A stretch of 64,000 bases of DNA from Anoplolepis gracilipes. Its lineage: Eukaryota; Arthropoda; Insecta; Hymenoptera; Formicidae. Position 1 is the stretch's first letter. Each line of letters begins with the position of its first letter. The stretch spans positions 19,680,001 through 19,744,000 of the forward strand of contig NC_132970.1 in the NCBI RefSeq assembly GCF_047496725.1. Reading direction: 5' to 3'. The notes under the pieces were generated by a model, which worked only from the letters and a program-made list of their open reading frames with translations, searched no databases and was not told where the DNA came from. A program made the position numbers and the translations under genes. Shown here piece after piece: positions 51,480 to 63,484 of this stretch.

Positions 51480-51930
51480 ATAGTTCTTTGGTACCTTCTA
51501 CCATGTAACGGCGATTCATCTTTGCCGAACGAGCGTAACGAAGCCGTGTGGACAGCGGCATCGAGAGCGATCCTGGGGATATCACCGGTCCAAAACCTCG
51601 AAAGCAATTATAACCGAATCCCTAAATACCCATCACCAAGCTACACGGGGTCTTTGTCTCGCGTACCTGTAAGCCGACTTGTTTCACAAACGAGGCTTAG
51701 TCGAACTACAAAGGTCGACCGCCGCGAAGAATCGGGGACCGGTTGACCCGTGCGGTGGTAGCTCGAGCTACGTCAAAGGTGGCCCAAGTCTGAAGCCCCG
51801 AAGGGAGACATGTTTTTTGTATCAAATATTTACACATTTTTATTGGGTGCTAAACCCATTCGAGATCATTACGTCGCACCCGCGATCCTATCTCAAGAAT
51901 CAGTTGCTCGCTCATTAAAAGAGTCGCTTG
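51480..51930. other. G+C-rich spacer inside the inverted duplication
   Basis: Unique G+C-richer sequence between the arms. The plus-strand frame 51522-51746 is open for 74 codons from an ATG but shows no domain. A donor-like GTAAGC occurs near 51668. It could be a short exon or cargo captured between the arms. It could equally be noncoding. Confidence 0.3.
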
Positions 51931-52080
51931 CCTCGCGCCGTCATTATTTACTGTATAATATTTTCCTTCATGATAGTTTATGACGATCATAGACAACTTT
52001 CGACGATCGTTTGCACCTATCCACACGTAAAGAAAAATAAACAGACTGAATAAACACACGCGAGTATAAAGCGAATAGTA

Positions 52081-52414
52081 CACGGTAAAAAACATATTGT
52101 ATTTTTGTTGAAATTTTCTCGTGTAGAAATTTTTGTGTTAAATTTTTAACATACTCTTATATGTTAATATAACATACTGTCGTTATGTTATTTTAACTTT
52201 TCTACAGGTGAGTTAATATTCCCCGTTTTTAAGAGTTAAAACAACACAATTAACAAGTAAATCTTGCACTAATTCACATTTATATGTCAATTTTTTACAT
52301 ATTATTTGTGTTATTTATTTACATATTTGCCTTCTGTTAAATTAACATTAAAATTAGAGTAGTAAATTGGGACACGAGAAATGTGTTAAATTTAACACAA
52401 AATTTTTTACCGGG
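52081..52414. mobile_element. MITE with TA target duplication, TIR CACGGTAAAAAA
   Basis: Left end CACGGTAAAAAACAT; right end reverse complement CCCGGTAAAAAATTT. The flanking dinucleotide is TA on both sides (52079-52080, 52415-52416). The empty site is readable: the other arm of the inverted duplication has the uninterrupted sequence, so the 334 bp insertion and its TA duplication are directly shown. A perfect 16-bp palindrome GTGTTAAATTTAACAC sits near the right end (52383-52398). TA duplication is the hallmark of Tc1/mariner-type elements. No transposase is encoded. Confidence 0.85.
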
Positions 52415-52999
52415 TATAGTACTATACCTACAGATATTGATATAAACATAAGGAAAGTTTAAAATATCATGCGATAAAAAAATAGTTGCAGTTAAAAAGA
52501 ACTCTAGTTAGATAAAAATTGATATTCGTGTGCGTTTAAGTTACATTTAAAAATAGAGTTTATAAAATTCCACATTTTTAGGATAAAATCCATGCCAGTG
52601 GAAAAAAACTTATCTTTTCTATTAAAAATGTTAACAAAGTAAATAAAAAATCTTTTTTGTCAATTAAAAGGATTTTTTAATTTAAACTTTATTTAAAATA
52701 AAATGCGTATAATGAATTGAGAATCGATGTAGTAAATGAATTAGTTTTTAGTAGAAAATGTTGATTAATAAACGCGAACAAGATTTATATTGGTAAAAAT
52801 TTTTAATTCTGTTACTATTATATTTTTCTTATTAAATTAAAAAATAATACAAAATTTAGTAATATTTATATCTCTAAAATTTTTGTTTTAAAAATTTCAC
52901 ATGTATTAATTTAAATTAAAAAAGATTTTATTATTTATTAATTTCATTTTTTTAACTAGTGAGTAAAATTTATTAATTAACGCAAAAATATCTTTTTGC

Positions 53000-53003
<4 letters not shown>

Positions 53004-53037
<34 letters not shown>
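53004..53037. repeat. (TA)n microsatellite
   Basis: TA run between the inverted duplication and the second candidate MITE. Confidence 0.95.
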
Positions 53038-53040
<3 letters not shown>

Positions 53041-53791
53041 AATGTTTTATTTTGGTTATTTTTATAATTTGTACCGTTAAAATTTATTCCATTGGCTAAA
53101 GTCCGAGACAGTAAAAAATCGAAATTTACCATGATTTTTTCCACTCAACTGGACTTTTCCTGTCAACTCTGCTTAAAATATATGATTTTCTATGTTTCAT
53201 AGAAAAAATATTTATTAAAGAATTTTATTTTGCAATTTAAAAAAGAACAAAAAAATTTATTTAATTCAATATGTATTTATATTTTCTCTATTGTTTATTT
53301 TATTTTTAATTTGTATATATATTAAGTATTGTAAAATAATTTATTACTGCAGAAATAAAAAGGCAATTAATGTTTTACTAATCGCATATAATAAATAAAA
53401 AAGATCATAAATTACTCACCAATTGCTCCGCTATTCTTCGACGATTCTTCTCAGATTATCTTCGCTTCTCTTTATCCCCTCTTTGCTGCTCCTTCGTGAT
53501 AGCCACTCGCGAAAACCACTATTGATCACGCGCATACTAATTATCAAAATACAATTAATCATAACAATTTTGCAGAGCATTCCCGAGAGTAATATACGAT
53601 GCACACAAAACACAAACAATTCGAAAATCACTTTGTTGACTACTTACACGATAGATTTCGGTCAAATAAGTCAATATAAAAATATGTAACATACAGCATT
53701 ACGACGATGTACAAACGAGAAATTCTTACTACGCGAGTGACAAATATGTCAAAATATAATAGAATGATAAGTGTGTCGAATAACTTTAATA

Positions 53792-54351
53792 CACAGTAAA
53801 AAATCCATATGTTAAAATTTACTTACGTTATCACGTTTTGATTACTACTTCAATGTAAAATAACATACAGTTGATATATTATTATTTTTATAACATTTTC
53901 ATATGTGTTACATTTGTTACATTTATGTCAACTTCATAACTTAACACTTTGTGTATGTCTCTTAGAAATGGAATATTATTGAGTGCTTTCAATATATCAT
54001 TAACAATTATTTCAAACAATCAACGTGTCAATCAAAATCAGTTTAACGTTCTGAAAAAAGAAAATAAATTTTCACGTAATCATGAACTTTAAAATGTTCT
54101 ATCAACATTTCTTGCAAGTTATTCTAACTACTCTTTCATGTAGTATTTAATTAATTTGCATGTTATTTTTACATCACGCTTAAAGTCACAATAACATAAG
54201 TAAATGTAAAGTTTTGTGTCATGTAATTACTTAACATTTCTAATTCGTCAATAAGTAACACACAATAAATGACTTATTTTAACTTAAAATTTAGAATGGA
54301 CTTTTTGGAACATGCAAAAAATATTAAATTAATATTTTATCTTTTGCTGTG
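53792..54351. mobile_element. Candidate second MITE of the CAC-GTAAAAAA type
   Basis: Left end CACAGTAAAAAAT, right end reverse complement CACAGCAAAAGAT, with TA immediately outside both ends (53790-53791 and 54352-54353). The length would be 560 bp. The inside is A+T-rich with recurring TAACAT and TTAACA motifs, like the element at 52081. The terminal repeat is imperfect and short, so this is less certain than the first copy. Confidence 0.45.
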
Positions 54352-55020
54352 TACCCTTTCCACATGTACCTTCACCAACACCAATGTCGCGTGTATGGGT
54401 AGATCACGAGAAGGCGCGCGCAGCCTACGCGCAATACACTTCACATGTGTACGCCTGACGTGACGTGGTGGGGATACTTCGTAAATATTTCTTTCCACTG
54501 TGTTCCTCTCGTTTCAATACCGGAGAAATTATCAGGGCTCTGTAGTTAAGTATAATAATACATATTAATTAAACACTATCGTAACGCTCTGTTCGGAATT
54601 AATCTGTTTTATATTCGTTTTGATTAAAGTGATCAGTCAAAAATGACATTGATAATTTTACTCTACTGTTGCGCGTGTTTATGCGTCTGAAAATATACAC
54701 ACATTCAGTTTAGAGTTAGATTTAGTGTATGTGCGATATATTTCGAACACGTAAATACAAAATACACATCTGTTATTATATTAATTGTTGTTGGTAAAAA
54801 TCATTAGTGATACGATAATCTATAATACTCCTATTTACCATAGTTTTGATTCTTATTGTAAATGTATAAATTAAATTAAATAAAGCATACCAAAACATTA
54901 GCTATCTGTTTCGCAATAGCTGTTGTCTCGGTATGCTTACAAATTGTACGTTAATCGTAAAAATTAATTAATATCGTGTGGATGGATAATGTTTAAAGGA
55001 TAATAGTATTTAGAAAAAGA

Positions 55021-55051
<31 letters not shown>

Positions 55052-58030
55052 TATGATAACACGCTGTTGCGTAGTTCGCTCGAATGACAATGTCGCTGTG
55101 CGAATAACAGATAATTACATTTAAACAAAACTATATACTATACACACAATCTATATACATACATAAATCCAAAACGGTAGCGGTAAAGGCAAACAATAAA
55201 TATCACAGTTTAGTTGTTGTTCTCACAAAATATTTAACATATAAAAAAATTTATATAAAATATTTATCTTTCTTATATTTTACATTAATTGCGCTACTAA
55301 ATATTTGATGCATTATGATTTTTTATAACACAAGAATTATGGTTTGAATCCAAAAATAATGAGCAAATTATAAATCGAAAAATTCATGATGATATCTCGC
55401 AAAGAACACGAAATGATATATATAAAATCGTCTGATCTCGAATGAATTAAAAAGGGAAACAGGCGGAATATATCAATCATTTAATACTAATAGGTATGTA
55501 TTTTGTGAAACTTATGTGTTTGTGAAATATGTATATTGCGCGTGCAATATTGAATTTCGGTTGTGTTTTTTTCAGACGAATTGTGTTTTAACTAGCATTA
55601 TTAATTCAACTCGTATAATATTGAATAGTAGCAGAATAAAATTATCGATATCATTTTCGACTATTGATCATTAATCAGGTACAAAACAGATCAATTTCGA
55701 ATCGATCATTGTGTGTAATGTTTAATTCACATATTATTATATCTAACTATGTATTTTGACACATTTATCAACTGACAATGAGTAATAAAAATTTAATTTA
55801 TATATATCTGTAACTCTTTAAAAAGCCACAGTTTACATGATTTATTACATCGGACTCTATCGTGAAAATAGTCAGCAAAGCGATTTATTGTGAATACTGT
55901 CAATATCACGAGTGCCGTGCAAAATATCATGCGATTGTCATATTCTGATAATTAGTAGTTGCATGATCGTTCTTAATTATGTTTTCGCGAGTGAGTCTAG
56001 TCATAAAGAAGCAATGGACGGAGAAGACAAGAGAGAAAGAGATGCTCGGAGAGATATCGGAGGAACAATCTCGAGGTATGCAAAATATAACTTATTTATC
56101 TTATTAAGATTATTAATTGTAAATTAATTATTTGTTTATATCTCTATGGCACTGCTTTATTTTACAATATTATGTAATTTAATATATTAGATGATTTAAA
56201 AAATTCTCCATAAATTTATATATTTTTTATTTTATATAAAATTAAATAATAATAATTTTATTTTATATATAGAAAAAAACTTTTAAAAAATTTCAAAAAA
56301 CTCATTACATAAAATATTTTAGATTTTATTTAAAAATATTAAAAATATTAAAAATTTTTTATAACAAAATATTTAAGCATTCTACAAACATCGCTTGTTA
56401 GATAATAGAATCTTTAATAGAGTTAGAGTTCTGTGTTTTTGTTTTTCAAAGATTAAATATATAAATAGAAAGAGAGAGAGAGAGAAAGAGCAATTGTAGA
56501 AAATACATATTTTACATAGTAGATTCTAATTTGTTTAACGCATTAAAATATAATTGTAATCTGTTTGAATGTCGCCAATTTTATTCTAATTTTTCGTATC
56601 TTGTCCCTATTCATTAATGTGAATAATAATTTATATTGTATAACTACGTTAGCGATAAAAATTTAAAAAAATTATTGAACATTTTTAAAGTTATTTTATA
56701 ATTACATTTCTACGTTACGACATGAGCAACTAATCTCTCTGGTTTGTTTTTTGGATCAGTTTATAACTCGAACGCAAAAGTAGATCCGCGGGCTGATATT
56801 TCCGTGCTAGTCAGTTTACTGCCGGAGGGAGCTTGCGTGATCCTGGACGTATCCTAGTCAACCCCTCGAAGGGGCCCTCTTTCGAAGAGATCGAGGATGC
56901 TCGAGGATGCATGGAGGCGCTATCCTGAAATCCGGGACACGCGAGCCTCGCGGGAAATTCTTGGTTTTATATCCGAGCCCTCTGTTTCTCGGTAAAGCAA
57001 CTTGTAGCCATGAGCGTCGTATTCTCCTCTCGTGTCTCGTTTGTACTCCTCTCGTGTCTCGCTTCTATCGTTGGAATTTTTGCTCGATACATTTAAATTC
57101 GTTAATTCCAAGTCTAAGGATTTTTATTATAAATAACATGACTCGCGAGCGCGCGCACACGTAAAAAATAATCCAGATGAAAGTGATTTAATTGTGAACT
57201 CTTGAATCTGTATTTTTTATTAAAGCAGAATTTGTTAAAATATGATTAAAGGCAAAAAAAAAGCTAATTTATTTTTGCGTTATGTATAATAATTAATATT
57301 TTATGAAATTATTACTAATGAACTTATTGATCTTAAATGATAAAGTTTGCATGTTCAATTTTTCAATCAACCCTCATGAATCACATAGAAATGCAAAAAA
57401 ATGATTTTTTTTTTACGTTTCGCGGTTATATAAGCTATAATCAATCATATCGTGAGAAGTCAGCACATCGTCTGATTATATGATACACGCGAATTGCGCG
57501 TATTCTTGCAATTAAGTGGGTACATTGATTCCCGCGTAGTAATTAAGTACATAGTATAATTAGAATTGCATAGGCCAGACATTTAAACAAGATATAAGAT
57601 AAATTGAGTAATTATATTCACATTATAAGGATCAGCATCACATAGTTTCATCTATATCAAGTTCATATGTAACCCTGTTAATTTTATCTATAGGACACGA
57701 GAATTTAAAAAATAACTTAAAAAAAAATATTTTCAAACATTACACTGTCGATATGTGGACATATCGGGGATGTTGAAAAATGCGAAACGGTGAGAACGAA
57801 TAATGTTTCATTTGCACGCAACAAAGTCAGTGCGCATGTAATGCTGCAAAATCTCATTTTACGTAACACGCAATATATAATACACTATACTAGCAGGGCA
57901 AGGTATCAAAACGTCTGAATTATTTGAACGCGTATTTAGTTGAAATCTCAGATTCGGTTCTCGGTCTAACGAGACGCGGATACTCGTATACGACGATCCG
58001 ATTCGTGTCCGACTTGGAAATGCAATATGA
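54352..58030. other. Intergenic, no gene seen
   Basis: A+T-rich DNA with a GA microsatellite at about 55023-55051 and a G+C-richer patch at about 56760-57060. Open frames are short and unremarkable. No gene, RNA or transposon could be supported. Confidence 0.5.
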
Positions 58031-58640
58031 TCGTCGAGCCGAACGTCACGGGGTAAACTTTGCCGGGTCTGTAGCGAGTGTGATGATAACACGTCTGGCA
58101 GTGCTACCGTCGTAACTTCGCCCGTGTTACAATGCGCGGAAGGGCATGACCGGTAGAGAGTACAAAGATAGCAGGGCGCGCGTGGAGGGTGCGGAACGTA
58201 AAGCGACCCCTCGAGGGGACACCGGCCGTGTCCGTCCGGCCGCGCGTAGCGGCGGTGATGTGTGACGTGGCCTGACACGATGTCGGATCCCGGTGGTCGT
58301 GTTGGGTACGTCGCGGTCGTACATGATGTATATGGTGCGCGGGAATAGGGGCGGAGCGGAGACAGATGGGCGTGCAGAGGATCCCTTTGAGGCTGCCGCG
58401 CGCGGCGCCAGTGCCTCTGCGCCCTGGAAGTTGCTCTTCTTCTTCTATCTCACCTTGTATCCCCTTTCCTCCCTCACCCCGCTTCCCTCCCTCGCCTACC
58501 ATCCCGTGCCTCACCTCTCCTGGATGGAGCTTCGCTTCTACGGCTACGCAATCAAGCCCAGGAAGAAGTCGAAGAGCGCTCTCAATCCTTGCCCTGGCGC
58601 CACTCTCCTACACCGCCTAAATCATCTCCTTTCTTTCCTG
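58030..58640. promoter_or_regulatory. CpG-rich island, candidate promoter or 5' exon
   Basis: A G+C-rich block of about 600 bp with frequent CG dinucleotides. Three overlapping minus-strand frames and two plus-strand frames are open together, typical of composition. A pyrimidine-rich tract follows at about 58436-58500. No start site or coding exon was recognised. Confidence 0.35.
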
Positions 58641-60830
58641 GCGTGAAACAAAAAATTTTCCTCAACGTTTCAACAGCGAATTGTCTGTGATTCATGAGAA
58701 TTCGATTCACGTTTCTCGTAACTTTTACACACTGAACGATCTTCGTGCTGATCATACATAATACAACTGTCACAGGAAAAAATTTTCTCTCGAAATTTGC
58801 AGACTAGTGGCGTTGTAATCTATACTCTCGAGTCTCATCATTTATTAACTCTATTACCAGCTGGATAACCTAAATAATAGCATTAATCGTAAACTTATTG
58901 AGAATGAATATTTTTATTCTATATATATATATAAAAAAAAAGATTATCTCGCTATAAAAATCTATAGCAAGAAGTATTCGTGCGAGTTTAAAGTTTTTTG
59001 TGAATGAGCAATCTCTCTTCTCTCGGAAGTCGCTTGGCATGAAATCTCATTCGCACTTCGTTGTAATTAATGGATTTTTAAGTGGCCAATTTATCAGTAT
59101 CGTCAGAAGTGAGAATTGAGGTTCATCGCGGTAAAATAGCGAATTGTGCAAGATCATGCAGCAACAATCGATCGAACGCATCGTTACGAAGGACTTTACG
59201 CTCGACTTCCCGTCTCGTCCTCCCTAGGCCTTACAGCTTACTTAGCAGAGTGGGGTAACGGCGTTTAGCCTCCTGACTAATGAACCTGCGGGGCCTGAGC
59301 ACCCGGCAGATTGCCTGAGTTTCGTTTAAACTCTCGTGGAAAGGGTCAACCAGAGAGCTGAGGAAGATGGATGCGGTGATGCTTGGATTATAACATTGGA
59401 TTCGAGTATGATCTACTCGCGTCGGTCCTTCGACATGACTTTCACATCGCTAATATAAAAATACACACACATACACAGAGAGAGATACTTAGAATTATTA
59501 TGCAAATATTATGCAATATGATTATTACGATTGATTCTATATCACACAAATCATATTATTAGTGTAATACGTAAATAACTCATTTCTTATGCTCTTTTTC
59601 TATGTGTATGAAGAAAAGTTAGTGCGCAATACTTCGAAGGCCATTATGATGGTCTTTGACTCGAATCGAATCCTTCTCGGAAATTAGATAAATCGAAGTC
59701 GAGATAATTGTCTTATAATTAATCAGGATCTAATTCTATATATTAAAAAAATTATAGCACGTGAAAGGTTTATCTTTTTCATCATCAAAACGTCAACAAA
59801 TATCTTTTCTATTTCTATATAAGAAATAATTTTCTTCTCAATCTTTAATTTTACAAAAATATAGATATTTCACTGCTTTGTTGATAAAAAATTTAATATT
59901 ACAAATTAAAAGTAGATTAAAGATGTGGAAATGATATACCAACATATATACCACGTAAATATCCTCTCGCATTAAATTTCTTTTTTTTTTTTTCAAAATT
60001 TTATTCGACACAATTGATGATGTGCAGAAAATGATGTTAGGAAATATCACGTTTGAGAAGGTACGCTTTTTATAAAACTGGTAAATTTACAAGGAAATCT
60101 CTTCCCTGCGTCGGACGTCTTGATTGATTGGACAGTAACTAATGAACCGCGGCTAATTGCGCGCAGTAATATTCGCAGCAAAAACCAAGCAAAGCATACA
60201 TAACTGACCCGTGACTTCCCTAAGATCACAGGACTCCCCACGCCGCTTCCTGGCCACGACCTTCCGCCCGACCTTCCCAATGCCTCCCGCTAATTATTTC
60301 GGCTACCCTCTCATCGACTCTGTTTCTGTCTCTTCCGACTGATTCTTCTTTGTTCTCTTGGTCTATCTCCTTTGGCGCCATTCGTCTACAGCAAATCTCG
60401 ACTGTCTTCGCGTATTGATTAAAGTTTTATAGAGTAATAAGATACGACCCATAAATCCATAGATTTATCTCATAACGCATTTATACTTTAATTAATGACT
60501 AATGCAACATGCGCACAAGCATGCACCTTCATACTGTCATATAATTTAAAATGACATATATACATATATCAAATATCATAAATATCATAAATTCGAGATT
60601 TCAAAAAAAAGATTTACCTAATAATATATCGTGTCAATATGAGAGAAAGATTAATTTATTAAGTTATTGTCTTTATTATCTTTATAGCGAATAAAAACAT
60701 ATAGCTAGCTATTATAGAACACATCAAATAAACTATAAATCAGCAGGTATGTAAAGTAGAAATTTCGAAATAAATTTATATATCTACCATGGCTTCTTAA
60801 AACAATATCTGGTGATAATATAACTGACGT
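58641..60830. other. Intergenic, no gene seen
   Basis: Mostly A+T-rich with moderately G+C-richer patches near 59150-59420 and 60060-60400. Neither has a credible exon. No tRNA-like T-arm was recognised. Confidence 0.45.
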
Positions 60831-61340
60831 TGACGGCGGATTATACAAATTTATTGTGGCAACTGTGAGGAGGGGGGCGCCATATAACGACGTATAGTCA
60901 CGTTTGCGGCGATCGAGAGGCGAGGGACTTTTATTAGATCAGCAATAAACACCGGCCCCCAGGGTCCTCTGTCGAATATAAACGCCGCCGAAACAGGATT
61001 CGCCCACTGACTTCTAGAAATCCCTTCTGGCATCAGACTAGAAAGCAAAGGGGCCAATTACGTTGTGAGGGGGATGAGTGCCGTGTCAATTCTGGTTAGA
61101 GACGACGGTATTAACCCTCTACCGGGTCTTTTTAACCCTACAATCCACCGCGACGAATTTTCATGTTCTTCCTTTCTTCGGAAAGGACCACATCTAATTC
61201 AAATTAAAAAAGAATCGATTCTATGTCGAACTAGATGAAACCTCACGTAATTTTATTGGCAAACAAACATGTTAATCGATGGAAAAATAATGATTTACCT
61301 GTTTTTTAATATATACTTGCATATAGCAAATTTATTAATT

Positions 61341-61592
61341 ATCAAGGGTTTTTTTATAACATAGGGATCCGAAATCGTAACTTTACAGGAATGAGATAAA
61401 AAAATTTCGATTTAAAGTTCATATTTGATACATAGGAATATGTCTAAATATTTCTGTATTTATTTCCATAATTATTAGGCCAATTAGTACGCACCTTTGT
61501 TATAAGATGCAGAACGATATAGAGTTTTTATATGCCTTAATATCTCATTTTTTAAAATTAAGAATACGCTCCTATGTTATGAAACCCTTGAT
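61341..61592. mobile_element. MITE with TIR ATCAAGGGTTT...ATAACATAGG
   Basis: The left end ATCAAGGGTTTTTTTATAAC and the reverse complement of the right end, ATCAAGGGTTTCATAACATA, align over about 22 bp with a small length difference in the T run. Both continue into ATAACATAGG. The element is 252 bp with no open frame. An additional similar AAAGGGTTTTTTATAA stretch occurs near 61652. The target duplication is not clear. Confidence 0.6.
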
Positions 61593-61652
61593 ATTATTAC
61601 CAATAATTTTACAGCAAGAAAAACATTAAAATTATTTAATAAAATAATATAA

Positions 61653-62220
61653 AGGGTTTTTTATAAAAGAGAATGCACAATTTTAATATAGTTTCTAATG
61701 TTTATAATTTTAGATATAATTTTAATAATCATTATTTATATTAACTCTATTATAAAGATGTAACTAATGAAAAATATTTTGAAAACTTTAATTGAGACTT
61801 TATTAATATAATTTATGAGACTTTATTAATAATATATTAATACATTTATTATTTATTGTATTATTATTTATTATACATTATACATTTATTAGGATTTAAG
61901 ATAAATCAAACTCTACACTCTCAAGCAATTACGTAATTTATATTTATTAAATGTTTCTTATAGATATAAAAATTTCGACAATTTCGCGCGCGTTATATAA
62001 TGAATATTATTCTTTTATGTTCTACATTTAAGTTTTTTTTAATAAGACAATATGCTTTCTTTCTAACACACATACAAAGATGATATATAGCAGCGGCAAA
62101 ATGGATACGTTGCAACAAGTTAACTTTGTAGAAAATAATATTATATTTATCTATAAATAATAAAAAAAATTATTCAATATTTGCAATATAAAAATAAATA
62201 TGTAATCGTCGAGACTCTAG
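61653..62220. other. AT-rich intergenic DNA, no gene seen
   Basis: Low-complexity A+T-rich DNA between the MITE and the CpG-rich island. Nothing coding was recognised. Confidence 0.5.
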
Positions 62221-62269
62221 TTGCAAAATGTAAATAAAGTTAATATTCGTATAATTACGCTGTCCTTTG

Positions 62270-63020
62270 GATTGCTGCTACATCGGCTAATCAAAAGAGA
62301 ATCCAAAGTGGTCTTCATAAAAATTCGACGACGATCAAGACTCGTCCACCCTCATCACGCTCGCTCATGTAAGATCGATCTGATTCACACTCTCTCGTGG
62401 CTTGCCGATGGCGTGACAGCCGGCTAGGCAGATGCGTGGCAACGAGTTGACATCGAGCGCTGCGGGCTAGCGTGGCTAGAGTTGCTCTTCGCAGACACGC
62501 ACCCTGGCATTCTGGTGGAGTAAGGGGGCGCGAATAAAAACAAAGGGAGGAAACGAGAGAGACGCGAGAAAAGAATGAGGGAGAGAGAGAGAAAGAAAGC
62601 AAAAGAGGCAGCGAAATAAATATAAAAAAAAAGAGGGGCCGCCAGGAGACTCTGACGTGCGCGTGCGCTCACGCACGCACAACACGGCCCGTCGCGGCGC
62701 AGGCACGCACGCACACTGGCCGGTTTTCTTGTTGCCTATACACTGGGCCTGATGCGCGACGACGGCCCTCGTCGTCTACTACGACACATAGAATAGTAAT
62801 GAGGGACAGAGATACAAGGCGGGTCTTCCCGCCGCCACAGGCGCGCGGCGCGGGTCGGCGCGGGTCGACGCGGAGCGTCGTCACGCGAGAACGCAACCAG
62901 CTGACGTTCTCTCTCGCTACTCCCCTGCTCCCGTTCTCCTTCGCACTCTCTCCTCTCTCGCATCATTTAGTCGTCTTTCTCTTATGTCTCCGTTCTCTTT
63001 TTCCGTATCTCGCCAACTCT
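62270..63020. promoter_or_regulatory. CpG-rich island with purine tracts, candidate promoter
   Basis: The strongest G+C and CpG enrichment in the right third of the window. It combines a GA-rich stretch (about 62540-62640), CG/CACG-rich repeats (about 62650-62720) and a CT-rich stretch (about 62905-63060). Many overlapping frames on both strands are open for compositional reasons. It resembles the promoter and 5' UTR of a large regulatory gene lying outside the window. That is inference only. Confidence 0.4.
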
Positions 63021-63242
63021 TTTGCGCGCATATTTGGATGTTTTTTTTTTTCTTTCTTTTTCCAATTGTTATCGCATTATTCTCTTTTGAACATCGATAA
63101 TTTTGTTATCGATAAGTTGAAATTAGAAAAAAGTTTTCTAGTTTTATAAATAGAACGAATCAATTGCAAGAAGATAATTTTCCTATTTGATTATTCTTCA
63201 GAGATATGAATATCTTTGATGTAACTTTAACAAAATCGATTG

Positions 63243-63484
63243 ATATGTCATAGCTTCATTATAAAAAAATTACAAGTTTATATGTGAGCATATAAAAAAT
63301 TTATAATATTATCATCTTATACATTTTCTAACATTTTATTTTCCTTTTAGAAGTAAAATTAGAAAGATTCTTCTAATTTTAGAATGAACAGATTAACTAA
63401 CAGGAGCGATAAATATGTCATAGCTTCTTCATAAAAAAATTACAAACTCATATGAGCATATAAAAAATTATAATATTATTATAC
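63243..63484. repeat. Diverged direct repeat (~75 bp units)
   Basis: ATATGTCATAGCTTCATTAT at 63244 onward recurs as ATATGTCATAGCTTCTTCAT at 63414 onward. Both continue into AAAAAAATTACAA, then GAGCATATAAAAAAT and a TATAATATTAT stretch. About 95 bp separate the copies. It is a local duplication of unknown role. Confidence 0.75.

Larger units (their letters stand above)
50838..52806. repeat. Large inverted duplication (~530 bp arms, ~580 bp spacer)
   Basis: Left arm about 50838-51364 is the reverse complement of the right arm, about 51943-52806. The right arm is split by a 334 bp insertion at 52081-52414. Matching landmarks include ACGTGTGGATAGGTGCAA in the left arm against TTGCACCTATCCACACGT in the right, and CGTTTATCAATCAACATTTT against its near complement. 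A few substitutions separate the arms. The spacer (51365-51942) is distinctly G+C-richer than the arms at about 51480-51930. It may be a fold-back transposon or a segmental inverted duplication. No transposase is seen. Confidence 0.85.
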
